Below, in pieces: positions 36,239 through 45,875 of a DNA stretch of 64,000 nt (position 1 is the stretch's first letter; every line of letters starts with the position of its first letter). The DNA comes from Constantimarinum furrinae. GTDB taxonomy: Bacteria > Bacteroidota > Bacteroidia > Flavobacteriales > Flavobacteriaceae. The stretch is from assembly GCF_014295415.1 (NCBI RefSeq), contig NZ_CP052909.1, positions 744,001 through 808,000 on the forward strand. Reading direction: 5' to 3'. A program made the position numbers and the translations under genes. The notes below the pieces were generated by a model. The model saw only the letters and a program-made list of their open reading frames with translations. It ran no database searches and was not told the DNA's origin.

Positions 36239-36889
36239 CTACATTGCCATGATCGTATTCTTGTGAACCAAGGCCCAATTAGTTACCGCATTTGTTCCCC
36301 CTTCCAGCCCTAATTTGACAATAATGTTGCTTCGGTGTTTTTCAACGGTACGCGACGATACACAGAGCGTATCGGCTATTTCATTGGAGGTGTATTGCTG
36401 GGCGATCAACTTTAATATGGTGGTTTCAGAAGGAGTGAGTAAACTTAGTTTACGCAGTTCTTCATTGGCATTCCGAAGCGAAAATGCATCGAAGGATCTG
36501 CTAAAATACTCTTCGTCATTTACTGCCGCCTCTATACATCGTTCCACTTCTTCAAAGGAATCCTCTTTCAGCAAATACCCGTTGATCTGGAGTGCTTTTG
36601 CCTGGGATACATATTCGGCTTCCTTGTGAAAAGAAAGCACTATAAACTTCGTAAGGGATCGCTTCTCTTTTGCGGTTTTAATAACTTCAAAACCCGTTAA
36701 CAAAGGCATATCAATATCAAGTAGCGCTACTGAAGGAGTAAGCGTAAGAATGAGTTCCAGCGCCTGCATTCCGTTTAGCGCCTGCCCCACTACTTTATAG
36801 CCGTGGGATTCAAGTTCATCCTGTAAGCCTTTAAGGAGCATGGGATGATCGTCTGCAATTACGATGGTTATATTTCCTTTATTCGTCAC
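36239..36889 (-). CDS. NarL/LuxR-type response regulator
   Basis: A 216-residue regulator with an intact receiver: Asp13-Asp14 (IADDHPMLLKGL), phospho-acceptor Asp58 (ALLDIDMPLLTGFEVI), Ser86, Lys108 (YLLKEDS). LuxR-type DNA-binding domain: TPSETTILKLIAQQYTSNEIADTLCVSSRTVEKHRSNI. It is a close paralog of the regulator at 24076-24720. It starts three bases after the TPR histidine kinase gene, forming a cognate pair. Its 3' end abuts ACGT-box promoter C. Confidence 0.93.
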   Translation of the reverse strand: MTNKGNITIVIADDHPMLLKGLQDELESHGYKVVGQALNGMQALELILTLTPSVALLDIDMPLLTGFEVIKTAKEKRSLTKFIVLSFHKEAEYVSQAKALQINGYLLKEDSFEEVERCIEAAVNDEEYFSRSFDAFSLRNANEELRKLSLLTPSETTILKLIAQQYTSNEIADTLCVSSRTVEKHRSNIIVKLGLEGGTNAVTNWALVHKNTIMAM

Positions 36890-36892
36890 TGG

Positions 36893-38911
36893 CTAAATGG
36901 CTATAGCAAGAAAAATGGTGGTACCTTTTTCGGGGGAGCTCTCTATTTTTATTTCCGAACCTAAAATTTTCGACCGTTCTAATAGCGTTTTCATTCCCAG
37001 GGTACTCACATTTCCAATTTTTTCTGAATATACAAAACCTTTCCCGTTATCTCGAATCACGGCCTGAATTAAATTTGCCTTCTTCTCTATAATTACTGAA
37101 GCAGCACGGGCTTCGGAATGTTTTACCATATTATTGAGCACTTCCTGAATGATCCTGTACAAATGTAATGAAGCTTCTTTAGTAAGTGCGTTATCAATAT
37201 TTTCAATTTCATTTGTAAAGAAAATGTCTGTATTGGCATCCACTTCGTTGATAAGTGAAGTAATTGCCGCGGTAACGCCTAATTTTTCCATAGTGGAGGG
37301 ATGTAATCCGCGTGAGATACTTCGTAATTCATCCAGGGTGGTTTCTGCCAGAGATTCCATATCGGTATTGCCTGTACTTTTCGTCTTTTTGGTAAGTAAC
37401 ATTAGCTTTTGCCCTACGCTATCGTGTAACTCCCGAGCCACCCGGGTTCGTTCCTCTTCCTGAGCCTGGATCAAATTTCTGGAGTACTCTTCCTGCGTTC
37501 GCTGTCGTCTTCTTGCGAAGTTTCGCGAACGAACCAAAACCACTCCCCCAAATAACACAACTAATCCCAGTCCGCCAAAGAGCAACCACTGATTCTTAAT
37601 TTTATTCTCGGCATTTAACAGGGCAATATCACCCTTTTGTGCCACAATTGTCGCATCCCGTTTTTCGGTTTCATACAGGGTTTGATAATAGGACAATGCT
37701 TTTACCTTTTGAACACTATTTATTGAATCCCTTAAGCGGGTATATCGTTTAAAGTGATTCAAAGCCTCTACAGCATTACCCATGGCTTCATAGACTTCAG
37801 ACAAAAACTTTTCTGCTCCCTGTATTTCTTCAAAATGAGATCCCCGCGCTTTTAATTCCAGATGCTCTTTCCCATAGTCCAATGCTTCAGGGTAATTCCC
37901 TTTTGCAAAAGCAATATTCTTTAATACCTCAACATAAGGCTCTCTGTTTCGGCCCTCAATATCCACATTGGGAATAGCTTCCATTTCCCGAAGAAACTGT
38001 TCTGCAAGTTCCAGACTATCGGTTTGCGCATAGGCTATTGCCAGAGTACTGAGCATGGTAACATCATAAAATGAGGGATTCTTACTTTTTCGACCTGCTT
38101 CCAGACCCATTTTTAAGTAAAGGATACGCTGTACTTCATTTCCCTGTTTTCTATGATCGGTTGCGGCATTGTAATAAAAGCTAGCAAGATGACCGTAGCT
38201 CTCCTTTATCTTAGCAAGTTCTATGGCCTCATCCCTCTCTTGTTTTGCCTCTTCAATAAAACCATTCTGACTGTAGAGAACAGACAATGAATTGCGAGCA
38301 CTTATGATATTAAACGTATCTTTTCGTTCCTGAAAGAGTCTGGCAGCCTCCTGTAATAATATAGAAGCTTGAGAAAAATTTCCCATAAAACTCAGCGTTT
38401 GCCCCTTATACAGTTTGGCCAGGCCCTCAAATCTTTTATGCCCTCCGGCATGCGCATTCTCTTCGGCTAGATCATAATACTTTATGGAAGTCTCGTGTTT
38501 CTCAATAAAGTAATAACTATCGGCGCCTTCCAGATAAAATTTTGCCAAGGCGACTGGGTCTTCACACTTACGGGCCGTTGGCAGGAATTTTAAAAAAATG
38601 TTGTTTCCTTGTTCGGGGTTTCCTACAATATTATTCTGAAAATAAATTAGATTAGCCGTTTGCCATGTTGCTACAGATAGAGAGTCGAGGGTTAGTGCAT
38701 AGTCGACGGTAGCCTTAACCAGAGAATCATTTTGATAATCGGTCTTTGAAACGATATAATTGGAAAGGCTGTCCATCCATTTCAATCGGTCACCATTTTC
38801 AGAACGATCAATTTTTTGATAAAGTGCTTTTATTTCCTTAGTAGAGGTAGCGTCTTGTGCCATTATATGACAGCAGCTAAAGGCAATAAATACGACTATA
38901 TATTTCTGCAT
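36893..38911 (-). CDS. Two-component sensor histidine kinase with periplasmic TPR sensor
   Basis: A 672-residue kinase with signal peptide (FSCCHIMAQ). About 400 residues of TPR repeats follow (e.g. AKFYLEGADSYYFIEKHETSIKYYDLAEENA, EALDYGKEHLELKA), then one transmembrane helix (about 442-460), a HisKA_3 domain with phospho-acceptor His496 (RELHDSVGQKLMLL), and HATPase_c (EVLNNMVKHSEAR, DNGKGF, GMKTLLERSKILG). The TPR sensor probably binds a periplasmic protein partner. The regulator gene follows after three bases. It diverges from radA over 51 bases. Confidence 0.93.
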   Translation of the reverse strand: MQKYIVVFIAFSCCHIMAQDATSTKEIKALYQKIDRSENGDRLKWMDSLSNYIVSKTDYQNDSLVKATVDYALTLDSLSVATWQTANLIYFQNNIVGNPEQGNNIFLKFLPTARKCEDPVALAKFYLEGADSYYFIEKHETSIKYYDLAEENAHAGGHKRFEGLAKLYKGQTLSFMGNFSQASILLQEAARLFQERKDTFNIISARNSLSVLYSQNGFIEEAKQERDEAIELAKIKESYGHLASFYYNAATDHRKQGNEVQRILYLKMGLEAGRKSKNPSFYDVTMLSTLAIAYAQTDSLELAEQFLREMEAIPNVDIEGRNREPYVEVLKNIAFAKGNYPEALDYGKEHLELKARGSHFEEIQGAEKFLSEVYEAMGNAVEALNHFKRYTRLRDSINSVQKVKALSYYQTLYETEKRDATIVAQKGDIALLNAENKIKNQWLLFGGLGLVVLFGGVVLVRSRNFARRRQRTQEEYSRNLIQAQEEERTRVARELHDSVGQKLMLLTKKTKSTGNTDMESLAETTLDELRSISRGLHPSTMEKLGVTAAITSLINEVDANTDIFFTNEIENIDNALTKEASLHLYRIIQEVLNNMVKHSEARAASVIIEKKANLIQAVIRDNGKGFVYSEKIGNVSTLGMKTLLERSKILGSEIKIESSPEKGTTIFLAIAI

Positions 38912-38962
38912 GAGGAAAGTGTGAATATCATAGTAAATATATTTAATTTAGCTGAAAGAACT

Positions 38963-40324
38963 ATGGCAAAGACAAAAACAACTTTTTTCTGTCAGAACTG
39001 CGGAAGTCAGTTCTCGAAATGGCAGGGACAGTGCACTTCCTGCAAGCAATGGAATACCATCGCCGAAGAAGTATTGCAAAAAGCTGAAAAGTCATCCTGG
39101 CGACCTTCTGAATCGGTCCCAAAACGAGTTTCAAAACCACAAAGGATCACGGATATATCGACGACTTCCGAAGCCCGGATGAATACTAAAAACAATGAAT
39201 TAAACCGTGTACTTGGAGGGGGTCTTGTCCCCGGATCCCTCACCCTTTTAGGCGGAGAACCCGGAATTGGAAAGAGTACACTCATGCTTCAGATCGCACT
39301 TCGACTGCCGTATAAAACCCTATATGTTTCAGGTGAAGAGAGTGCTCAGCAAATAAAGATGCGCGCAGAGCGCATCGAACCGGATTCAGAAAACTGCTTT
39401 ATTCTCACCGAGACCAAGACACAAAATATATTCAGAAATATTGAAGAATTACAACCCGATATTGTAGTGATCGACTCCATTCAAACGCTGCATACCGATT
39501 ATATAGAGAGCAGCGCAGGCAGCATTTCACAAATAAGGGAAACGACAACCGAACTAATAAAATTCGCAAAAGAAACCGATACGCCCGTTATTCTAATTGG
39601 CCATATCACTAAAGACGGGAATATTGCGGGGCCAAAGATCCTGGAACATATGGTGGATACAGTTCTTCAATTTGAAGGGGATCGAAATCATATTTACCGC
39701 ATACTTCGTGCGAATAAAAATCGCTTTGGCAGCACGAATGAACTAGGAATTTACGAGATGCAGGGCAGCGGATTGCGAGAAGTAGAGAATCCTTCCGAAA
39801 TACTGATCTCAAAAAATGAAGAAGATCTAAGCGGAACGGCCATCTCTGCCACTCTCGAAGGAATGCGACCGCTTATGATCGAAATACAGGCTTTGGTGAG
39901 TTCGGCGGTCTACGGGACACCTCAGCGATCGGCCACCGGGTACAATGCAAAACGACTTAACATGATCCTCGCAGTGTTGGAAAAACGTGCCGGATTTAAA
40001 CTAGGTGCCAAAGATGTTTTTTTAAATATTACCGGGGGTATTACAGTTGATGATCCAGCTATTGATCTTGCGGTGGTAGCAGCCGTGCTTTCCTCCAATA
40101 TCGATATAGCCATCGACAAGACCATGTGTTTTGCTGCCGAAATAGGATTAGCCGGCGAAGTTCGACCTGTAACCCGGGTGGATCAGCGAATCCTGGAAGC
40201 TGAAAAACTGGGTTTCGCTACCATTGTCATTTCTAAGTACTGCAAGTTGCCAAAACAAAGCTACGGCATAAACATCATCAAAGTAGCTAAGGTGCACGAC
40301 GTTGTACATCATCTATTCGGATAA
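38963..40324 (+). CDS. radA: DNA repair protein RadA
   Basis: A RecA-like ATPase that promotes branch migration in recombination. Numbered from the ATG at 38963 (453 residues): four-cysteine zinc finger C10-x2-C13...C24-x2-C27, Walker A GGEPGIGKST (97-106), the RadA signature KNRFGSTNE, and a C-terminal Lon-protease-like domain (NITGGITVDDPAIDLAVVAAVLS, AEIGLAGEVRPV). In-frame codons upstream (to 38816) would run through the divergent kinase gene and precede the conserved start, so I rejected them. Confidence 0.96.
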   Translation: MAKTKTTFFCQNCGSQFSKWQGQCTSCKQWNTIAEEVLQKAEKSSWRPSESVPKRVSKPQRITDISTTSEARMNTKNNELNRVLGGGLVPGSLTLLGGEPGIGKSTLMLQIALRLPYKTLYVSGEESAQQIKMRAERIEPDSENCFILTETKTQNIFRNIEELQPDIVVIDSIQTLHTDYIESSAGSISQIRETTTELIKFAKETDTPVILIGHITKDGNIAGPKILEHMVDTVLQFEGDRNHIYRILRANKNRFGSTNELGIYEMQGSGLREVENPSEILISKNEEDLSGTAISATLEGMRPLMIEIQALVSSAVYGTPQRSATGYNAKRLNMILAVLEKRAGFKLGAKDVFLNITGGITVDDPAIDLAVVAAVLSSNIDIAIDKTMCFAAEIGLAGEVRPVTRVDQRILEAEKLGFATIVISKYCKLPKQSYGINIIKVAKVHDVVHHLFG

Positions 40325-40353
40325 CCTTCACACTTTTTTGGTATGATTTCTGT

Positions 40354-41490
40354 ATGAAACATACCGCTATGAAAATGGTTTTACTGGTATGTACTTTGGT
40401 GGTGTTAAGCCTGAGTTGCCGACAGATTCAAAAGGCAACGGACGTAATTACGAATCCGACGGCCCGGGAAGTCTATGAGCGGAATTTTTATAAAGAGGAC
40501 AGCCGTTATCTGGCATGGAAAGAGGCATATACAAGAGCACGAAAAGACAGTCTTGAAATTGATCTTCCCTATTCCGAAGCGGGTCAATTCTCATCGAGTC
40601 ATCATTCGGTGTACAGTTATGGGTTATCCCTGAAGGAAGGAGAGCAACTTCTGGTGTATATTGATCCGGTTTCAGATTCAACCGAGGTCTTTCTTGATCT
40701 GTTTCAGAAAAAAGATTCGTTGTTTTCTGAAAAACCGGTAGCAAGTTCACAACCGGGAGAACATTTTTTACTGTATGAAGTAAATGAAAGCGCGCGGTAT
40801 CTTTTGGTTCTACAACCCGAAATGGACAGCGATTCACAATTCCAAACTAAAATCTATACGAATCCCCAATATTATTTTCCCGTAGCGGGAGCCGGAAACA
40901 AGAATATTCAGAGCTTTTGGGGGGCATCCCGTGATGGCGGAAGAAGATCGCATAAAGGCGTTGATATTTTCGCGAAACGCGGTACACCTGTAGTGGCAGC
41001 CACCGAAGGAAGGATTAGTTTTACAGGTGAACGTGGTTTGGGAGGAAAACAGGTATGGTTGCGAGATGGTATTTTTGGGCGATCTCTGTATTATGCTCAT
41101 CTGGACAGTATTGCTGCTGAAAACGGGCAACGCGTTCAGATAGGTGATACGTTAGGATTTGTAGGGAACACCGGAAATGCCAGAACCACTGCTCCTCATC
41201 TTCATTTTGGCATCTACAATGGTTATCGTGGAGCGGTAGATCCTTTACCTTTCATTAAATTAAAAGAAGTACCTGAAACTTCTTTGGAATATGCTGGCAC
41301 CTCTGCAAAAATTAACCGCACTAAAGCCGAATTGAGAAATGGTCCGTCGACCTCCTATAAACAACTGCTATCCTTATCGAATAACGACACCGTACATGTA
41401 TTGGGACAGACCGGAAACTGGTTTCACATTGAAACGAAAGAATTACAAAAAGGATTTATACACCAGTCCCTTGTAAAAGAATCTTTATAG
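40354..41490 (+). CDS. M23 family metallopeptidase lipoprotein with SH3 domain
   Basis: A 378-residue lipoprotein (lipobox VLSLSC, Cys22), so outer-membrane or periplasmic. The peptidase M23 domain has zinc-ligand motifs SHKGVDIFAKRGTPV (about residue 200) and HLHFGIYNG (about 282). The last 60 residues form an SH3-type domain (NRTKAELRNGPSTSYKQL...GFIHQSLV) for cell-wall targeting. It probably cleaves peptidoglycan cross-bridges. It lies 29 bases after radA on the same strand. The second ATG (40369) is an equally good start. Confidence 0.88.
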   Translation: MKHTAMKMVLLVCTLVVLSLSCRQIQKATDVITNPTAREVYERNFYKEDSRYLAWKEAYTRARKDSLEIDLPYSEAGQFSSSHHSVYSYGLSLKEGEQLLVYIDPVSDSTEVFLDLFQKKDSLFSEKPVASSQPGEHFLLYEVNESARYLLVLQPEMDSDSQFQTKIYTNPQYYFPVAGAGNKNIQSFWGASRDGGRRSHKGVDIFAKRGTPVVAATEGRISFTGERGLGGKQVWLRDGIFGRSLYYAHLDSIAAENGQRVQIGDTLGFVGNTGNARTTAPHLHFGIYNGYRGAVDPLPFIKLKEVPETSLEYAGTSAKINRTKAELRNGPSTSYKQLLSLSNNDTVHVLGQTGNWFHIETKELQKGFIHQSLVKESL

Positions 41491-41558
41491 AATTAACCTT
41501 TTATTAGAGGGTTATCCACAGCGTACACAGTATCTTTAATTGAAACTAAACGCTCGAT

Positions 41559-42923
41559 ATGTCAATCTTCAAGAAAATTAAGCAAACTATAGCGCTAATG
41601 CGCGAAGTGGATTTGGATGCCCTCGGAAAGATTTCAGAAAAAATAGACCTGCCTGAGGTTATGGCCGCGGTAGGTGAACTCGATGATCGTCAGTTGCAGG
41701 GCTTAATGAAAATGCTGAAAAGTCAGAGTAAGAAAGGACAGCACAAACTCCCGCCTATAGACGGAGATTTTTATGATCTAAGTTTAAAACTTAGCGATGA
41801 ACAACGCGAATTACAGTTGGAAGTGCGGCAGTTCATGGAAAAAGAGGTCAAGCCTATTGCTAACAAATACTGGAATAAAGCCGAATTCCCTTTCGAGATC
41901 ATTCCTAAAATGGCCGAATTAAATATCTGCGGAATGGCGTATAAAGGTATTGGCTCGCGTGATGAATCTTTTTTGATGGAAGGAATCGTTGCTATGGAAC
42001 TTGCGCGGATCGATGTTTCAATTTCTACCTTTTTTGGGGTACACAGCGGACTTGCCATGGGTTCTATTTATCTCTGCGGAAGTGATTCGCAAAAAGAAGA
42101 ATGGTTACCCAAAATGCAAAAAATGGAACTTATTGGAGCCTTTGGCTTAACAGAACCGGATGTAGGTTCGGCAGTGGCCGGCGGATTGGGAACTACGTGC
42201 AGACAGGAAGGCGATGAATGGGTGCTAAACGGACAAAAAAAATGGATAGGGAATGCAACTTTTGCCGATGTGACGGTGATCTGGGCCCGAGATGAAGAGA
42301 CGAATCGGGTAAAAGGATTTTTGGTACGAAAAGGAAATCCGGGTTTTAAAGCCGAGAAAATGGAAGATAAAATGGCCCTCCGCACGGTACAAAATGCACT
42401 TATAATGCTAACCGATTGCAGAATTCCGGAAAGTGACCGGCTTCAAAAGTGCGATTCCTTTAAAGACACCGCCAAGGTGCTTAAAATGACCCGGGCTGCA
42501 GTAGCCTGGCAGGCGGTTGGTTGCTCCAGAGGTGCTTACGAGAGTGCACTGAAGTATACCAAAAAACGAGAACAGTTTGGACGACCTATTGCGGCTTTTC
42601 AGCTTATACAAAACCATTTGGTGGAAATGGTTGCCAATCTCACTGCCATGCAAACCTTGTGTTTCCGACTTTCAGAAATGCAGGACCAAGGCATTATGAC
42701 CGATGAACATGCATCGCTCGCTAAAGTATTTTGCAGCATGCGCACCAGGGATGTGGTGAGTCGTGCTCGCGAGGTAATGGGTGGAAACGGAATTTTACTG
42801 GAATACGATGTGGCTCGTTTTGTGGCCGATGCCGAAGCTATTTATTCGTATGAAGGCACCAAGGAGATTAATTCCCTTATCGTTGGGCGTGCCATTACCG
42901 GATACAGTGCCTTTGTAAGCTAA
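41559..42923 (+). CDS. Acyl-CoA dehydrogenase, glutaryl-CoA dehydrogenase-like
   Basis: A 454-residue FAD enzyme. Family signatures: GAFGLTEPDVGSAVAGGLGTT (FAD/substrate binding), WIGNATFADVTVIWARDEET, REQFGRPIAAFQLIQNHLVEM, and the C-terminal YEGTKEINSLIVGRAITG in which Glu432 is at the catalytic-base position used in glutaryl-CoA dehydrogenase. Residues 1-70 are an added helical segment (FKKIKQTIALMREVDLDALG) not part of the core fold. Cytoplasmic; oxidises an acyl-CoA and passes electrons to ETF. It is monocistronic by context; TATCTTTA at 41531-41538 is a possible -7 box. Confidence 0.92.
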   Translation: MSIFKKIKQTIALMREVDLDALGKISEKIDLPEVMAAVGELDDRQLQGLMKMLKSQSKKGQHKLPPIDGDFYDLSLKLSDEQRELQLEVRQFMEKEVKPIANKYWNKAEFPFEIIPKMAELNICGMAYKGIGSRDESFLMEGIVAMELARIDVSISTFFGVHSGLAMGSIYLCGSDSQKEEWLPKMQKMELIGAFGLTEPDVGSAVAGGLGTTCRQEGDEWVLNGQKKWIGNATFADVTVIWARDEETNRVKGFLVRKGNPGFKAEKMEDKMALRTVQNALIMLTDCRIPESDRLQKCDSFKDTAKVLKMTRAAVAWQAVGCSRGAYESALKYTKKREQFGRPIAAFQLIQNHLVEMVANLTAMQTLCFRLSEMQDQGIMTDEHASLAKVFCSMRTRDVVSRAREVMGGNGILLEYDVARFVADAEAIYSYEGTKEINSLIVGRAITGYSAFVS

Positions 42924-42963
42924 ACCTTTACTTTTAGCATGCTTTATACACCGCTTAAAAAAA

Positions 42964-44001
42964 CTAAGGGGCCGGATTGGGTATCTCTTGATGAACTTCG
43001 TTAATTTCTTTCAGAATTTCTTCGGAAAGCTCCAAATCTACACTGTCAATATTCTCTGAAAGCTGTTGTAAGGTGGTCGCACCAATGATCGTAGAGGTCA
43101 CAAAAGGTTGCTGTCGTACAAAAGCTAGTGCCATCTGAGCCAGGCTGAGACCGTGTTTTGCTGCAATGCTTTGATACCTCGCCGTGGCTTCAAACGAGCC
43201 TTTCCCCTGATAGCGGGAATAATTCGGGAATAAGGTTACCCGGGCATTCTCCGGTCGAGCCCCGTTTAAATATTTACCACTAAGTTGTCCGAATGCGAGG
43301 GGGGAATACGGAAGGTACCCTATCTTTTCCTGCTGCAGCACTTCGGTGAGACCAATTTCATCGCGCCGATTAAGCAGGTTATATGCGTTTTGTACAGACA
43401 CCATTTTAGTAGCTCCTTTACGAGCTTCTTCCATATATCGCATGAGACCGAATGGAGTTTCATTCGACAATCCAATATACCTTACCTTTCCAGTAGCGAC
43501 CAAAGCTTCCATACGTTCGATAAGTACTGCTATATTATCCTTCCATTCGTTGTTCCTGGAATAATCATAATCGCGGGTTCCAAAGATATTTACAGAACGT
43601 TCGGGCCAGTGCAGCTGGTACAGGTCCAGATAATCTGTATTAAGACGTTTAAGGCTATTGTTAAGTGCTTCCTCCAGTGCGTTCCCGGAAAAACTTAAAT
43701 CCTTTCGAATGAATTCAAAAAAACGATTAGGCCCCGTAATTTTAGAAGCTAAAACGATCTTATCCCGCTTGCCGGTCTTCTTTATCCATGAGCCAATTAT
43801 TCGTTCGGTACTGCCCTGGGTTTCGGCTTTTCCGGGTACGGAATACATTTCTGCGGTATCGATAAAATTGACTCCCTTTTCTAATGCCAATTCCATTTGT
43901 GCATGACCTTCGGCCTCTGTATTCTGTTGCCCCCATGTCATGGTGCCGAGACAAATTTTGCTTACTTCAAGTTCTGTATTGGGAAAATGGATGTATTTCA
44001 A
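42964..44001 (-). CDS. Aldo/keto reductase (Tas-like)
   Basis: A 345-residue NADPH-dependent oxidoreductase with the TIM-barrel AKR signature. Active-site residues fit DTAEMYSVPG (Asp and Tyr), LASKITGPNRF (Lys) and YQLHWPERSVNIFG (His); SVQNAYNLLNRRDE and STIIGATTLQQLSENI bind the cofactor. The length and the opening YIHFPNTELEVSKICLGTMTWG match the Tas/YghZ-like subgroup. The substrate is not evident. It lies 50 bases after the OmpA-family gene on the same strand and converges with the acyl-CoA dehydrogenase gene. Confidence 0.93.
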   Translation of the reverse strand: MKYIHFPNTELEVSKICLGTMTWGQQNTEAEGHAQMELALEKGVNFIDTAEMYSVPGKAETQGSTERIIGSWIKKTGKRDKIVLASKITGPNRFFEFIRKDLSFSGNALEEALNNSLKRLNTDYLDLYQLHWPERSVNIFGTRDYDYSRNNEWKDNIAVLIERMEALVATGKVRYIGLSNETPFGLMRYMEEARKGATKMVSVQNAYNLLNRRDEIGLTEVLQQEKIGYLPYSPLAFGQLSGKYLNGARPENARVTLFPNYSRYQGKGSFEATARYQSIAAKHGLSLAQMALAFVRQQPFVTSTIIGATTLQQLSENIDSVDLELSEEILKEINEVHQEIPNPAP

Positions 44002-44051
44002 AGTATGGATTATTTAGTAAGCCGCTCTAAACAGACACATAAGACAATGTT

Positions 44052-45005
44052 CTAAATTTCATTCAGCAATTTAGAGATCTCGTCAAGTTTTGGTGTTAGG
44101 ATCACCTCTATTCTTCTGTTTTTCGCTTTTCCTTCGGAAGTGGTATTAGGGGCAATTGGTGCATATTCGCCTCTTCCGGCTGCGGTGAGGTTATCTTTTG
44201 GAATTCCGGAATTCTCGGTGAGTATAGTCACGATCGCTGTAGCTCTCTTGGTTGAGAGATCCCAATTGTCTGTAATGTTACCACTACCGCCGTAAGGTAC
44301 ATTATCTGTGTGTCCCTCTATAAGCACCGCAATTTCTTTATTTTCAGCAAGCACATTTCCCAGTGCCACTACTGCTTGTCTTCCGCGGGTATTTACAGCC
44401 CAGCTTCCACTGTCGAATAGCAATTTATTTTCCATGGAAACATACACTTTTCCATCACGCTGTTCTACTGTTAATCCGTTGCCTTCAAAACTGGTTAGTG
44501 CTGCTGAGATCGCATTTTTAAGTGCAGTCATTTTGGCATCTTTAGCCGCGATAATACCCTCCAGCTCTTCCACGCGTTGCGATCTTGCGGCAAGATCCTT
44601 TTGCAGCTTTTGAAGTCGTTCATTTTCGAGAGCCAGGGCTTTCTCTTTTTCCTCTAACTGCGTTAATAATTTGCGATTTCGTTCCAAATTTTCGGTAAGT
44701 GCAGAAGAACTATTGGCTTCCAATGCATCATAGGAAGTTTTAAGCCTGTTGTAGTTATTTTCAGATGCAGCGAGTTCCATTGCCAATCGGCTGTTTTCTG
44801 CTTTCAGGGTTTCAATTTCCTTTTTTAAGGAAGCGAGGGTGTATGGTTCGTCATTTCCTTCAGCATTATCTAATTGTGACATGAGGGATTCATTTTCGGC
44901 TTTTAAAGCAGCGTATTTATCCTGCAGGTCTTCATATATTTTTGAAGAAACGCAGGATGTAGAAATTACGGCTATGAATATTCCGAAGAAAAACTTTTTA
45001 AGCAT
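44052..45005 (-). CDS. OmpA-family lipoprotein with coiled coil
   Basis: About 317 residues from the ATG at 45005, which gives a proper lipoprotein signal (FIAVISTSC, Cys18); the ORF also has an upstream ATG at 45029. A long coiled coil spans about residues 25-165 (EDLQDKYAALKAENESLMSQL ... ERLQKLQKDLAARSQRVEEL). An OmpA C-terminal domain with peptidoglycan-binding motif follows (ALLIEGHTDNVPYGG-like VLIEGHTDNVPY, DLSTKRATAIV, GRGEYAPIAPNTTSEGKAKNRRIEVIL). It should tether the outer membrane to the wall. It follows exonuclease III by 33 bases. Confidence 0.92.
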   Translation of the reverse strand: MLKKFFFGIFIAVISTSCVSSKIYEDLQDKYAALKAENESLMSQLDNAEGNDEPYTLASLKKEIETLKAENSRLAMELAASENNYNRLKTSYDALEANSSSALTENLERNRKLLTQLEEKEKALALENERLQKLQKDLAARSQRVEELEGIIAAKDAKMTALKNAISAALTSFEGNGLTVEQRDGKVYVSMENKLLFDSGSWAVNTRGRQAVVALGNVLAENKEIAVLIEGHTDNVPYGGSGNITDNWDLSTKRATAIVTILTENSGIPKDNLTAAGRGEYAPIAPNTTSEGKAKNRRIEVILTPKLDEISKLLNEI

Positions 45006-45038
45006 ATTTTTTGTATTGAGCAGGTTCATTAGAAATAT

Positions 45039-45803
45039 TTAAAATTCAAGTTCCAATAATAAGGGACAGTGATCACTATGCATAGCGTCCGGTAGTATAA
45101 CGGCGCGTTTTATATTTTCTTGCAAGGGTTCTGCAACCATATTGTAATCGATACGCCAGCCCTTGTTATTTGCCCGAGCATTAGCACGATAACTCCACCA
45201 GGTATAGTGATGTGGTTCCTTATTTAAATGACGGAAGGAATCGATAAAACCACTATCTATGAAACCGCCTATCCACTCTCGTTCTACCGGTAAAAACCCT
45301 GAAACGGTTTTATTTCTTACAGGGTCGTGAATATCGATCGCTTCATGACAAATATTGTAATCGCCACAGATCACAAGATTTGGGATCTCCTTTCGGAGTT
45401 CGTTGATATACTGCTGAAAATCGGCCATATAGGTAAGTTTATGATCCAGACGGGCCATATTGGTTCCACTAGGCAAATACAAGCTCATCACCGAAACATC
45501 GTCGAAATCCAGCCGCAGATTACGTCCTTCAAAATCCATATAATCGATCCCGGTTCCGTATTCCACATGATTGGGTTTTATTTTACTGAAAATGGCCACT
45601 CCGCTATATCCTTTCTTTTGGGCACTGTACCAGTAGTGATATGGATACCCGGCTTCCTCAATGTCTTCGAGAGTTACCTGATCCATATTTGCTTTTATTT
45701 CCTGAAGACAGATCACATCGGGATTAGCTTGTTTAAGCCAATCGATAAACCCTTTGCGCATAGCGGCGCGAATTCCGTTTACATTATATGAGATAATTTT
45801 CAT
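45039..45803 (-). CDS. xth: Exodeoxyribonuclease III
   Basis: A 254-residue AP endonuclease / 3'-5' exonuclease of base-excision repair. The exonuclease-endonuclease-phosphatase fold is shown by ISYNVNGIRAAMRKG, DVICLQEIKA (metal-binding Glu), VICGDYNICHEAID (Asp and Asn of the active site), GWRIDY and the terminal SDHCPLLLEL. I used the ATG at 45803 (MKIISYNV); 45809 adds only Met-Thr. A -7 box TAATTTTG at 45875-45868 lies 65 bases upstream. Confidence 0.95.
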   Translation of the reverse strand: MKIISYNVNGIRAAMRKGFIDWLKQANPDVICLQEIKANMDQVTLEDIEEAGYPYHYWYSAQKKGYSGVAIFSKIKPNHVEYGTGIDYMDFEGRNLRLDFDDVSVMSLYLPSGTNMARLDHKLTYMADFQQYINELRKEIPNLVICGDYNICHEAIDIHDPVRNKTVSGFLPVEREWIGGFIDSGFIDSFRHLNKEPHHYTWWSYRANARANNKGWRIDYNMVAEPLQENIKRAVILPDAMHSDHCPLLLELEF

Positions 45804-45867
45804 GGTCATTTCAATTTATTTATCCTCTTATAAAGGTAGCAGCATACTAAACTTCAGTAATTACCAA

Positions 45868-45875
45868 CAAAATTA
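45868..45875 (-). promoter_or_regulatory. Candidate -7 box for xth
   Basis: Minus-strand TAATTTTG matches TAnnTTTG; no clear -33 TTG at the usual distance. The rest of the 226-base gap between xth and the divergent outer-membrane protein gene shows nothing else. Confidence 0.35.

Noticed and set aside
38816-38962. N-terminal extension of radA
   Set aside because: It would overlap the divergent kinase gene and precede the conserved RadA start MAKTKTTFFCQNC.
41491-41520. TAACCTT...AGGGTTA as terminator of the M23 gene
   Set aside because: Imperfect short stem without a T-tract.
42924-42963. AGCATGCT palindrome between the acyl-CoA dehydrogenase and aldo/keto reductase genes
   Set aside because: Only 8 bases, no loop and no T-run; probably chance.
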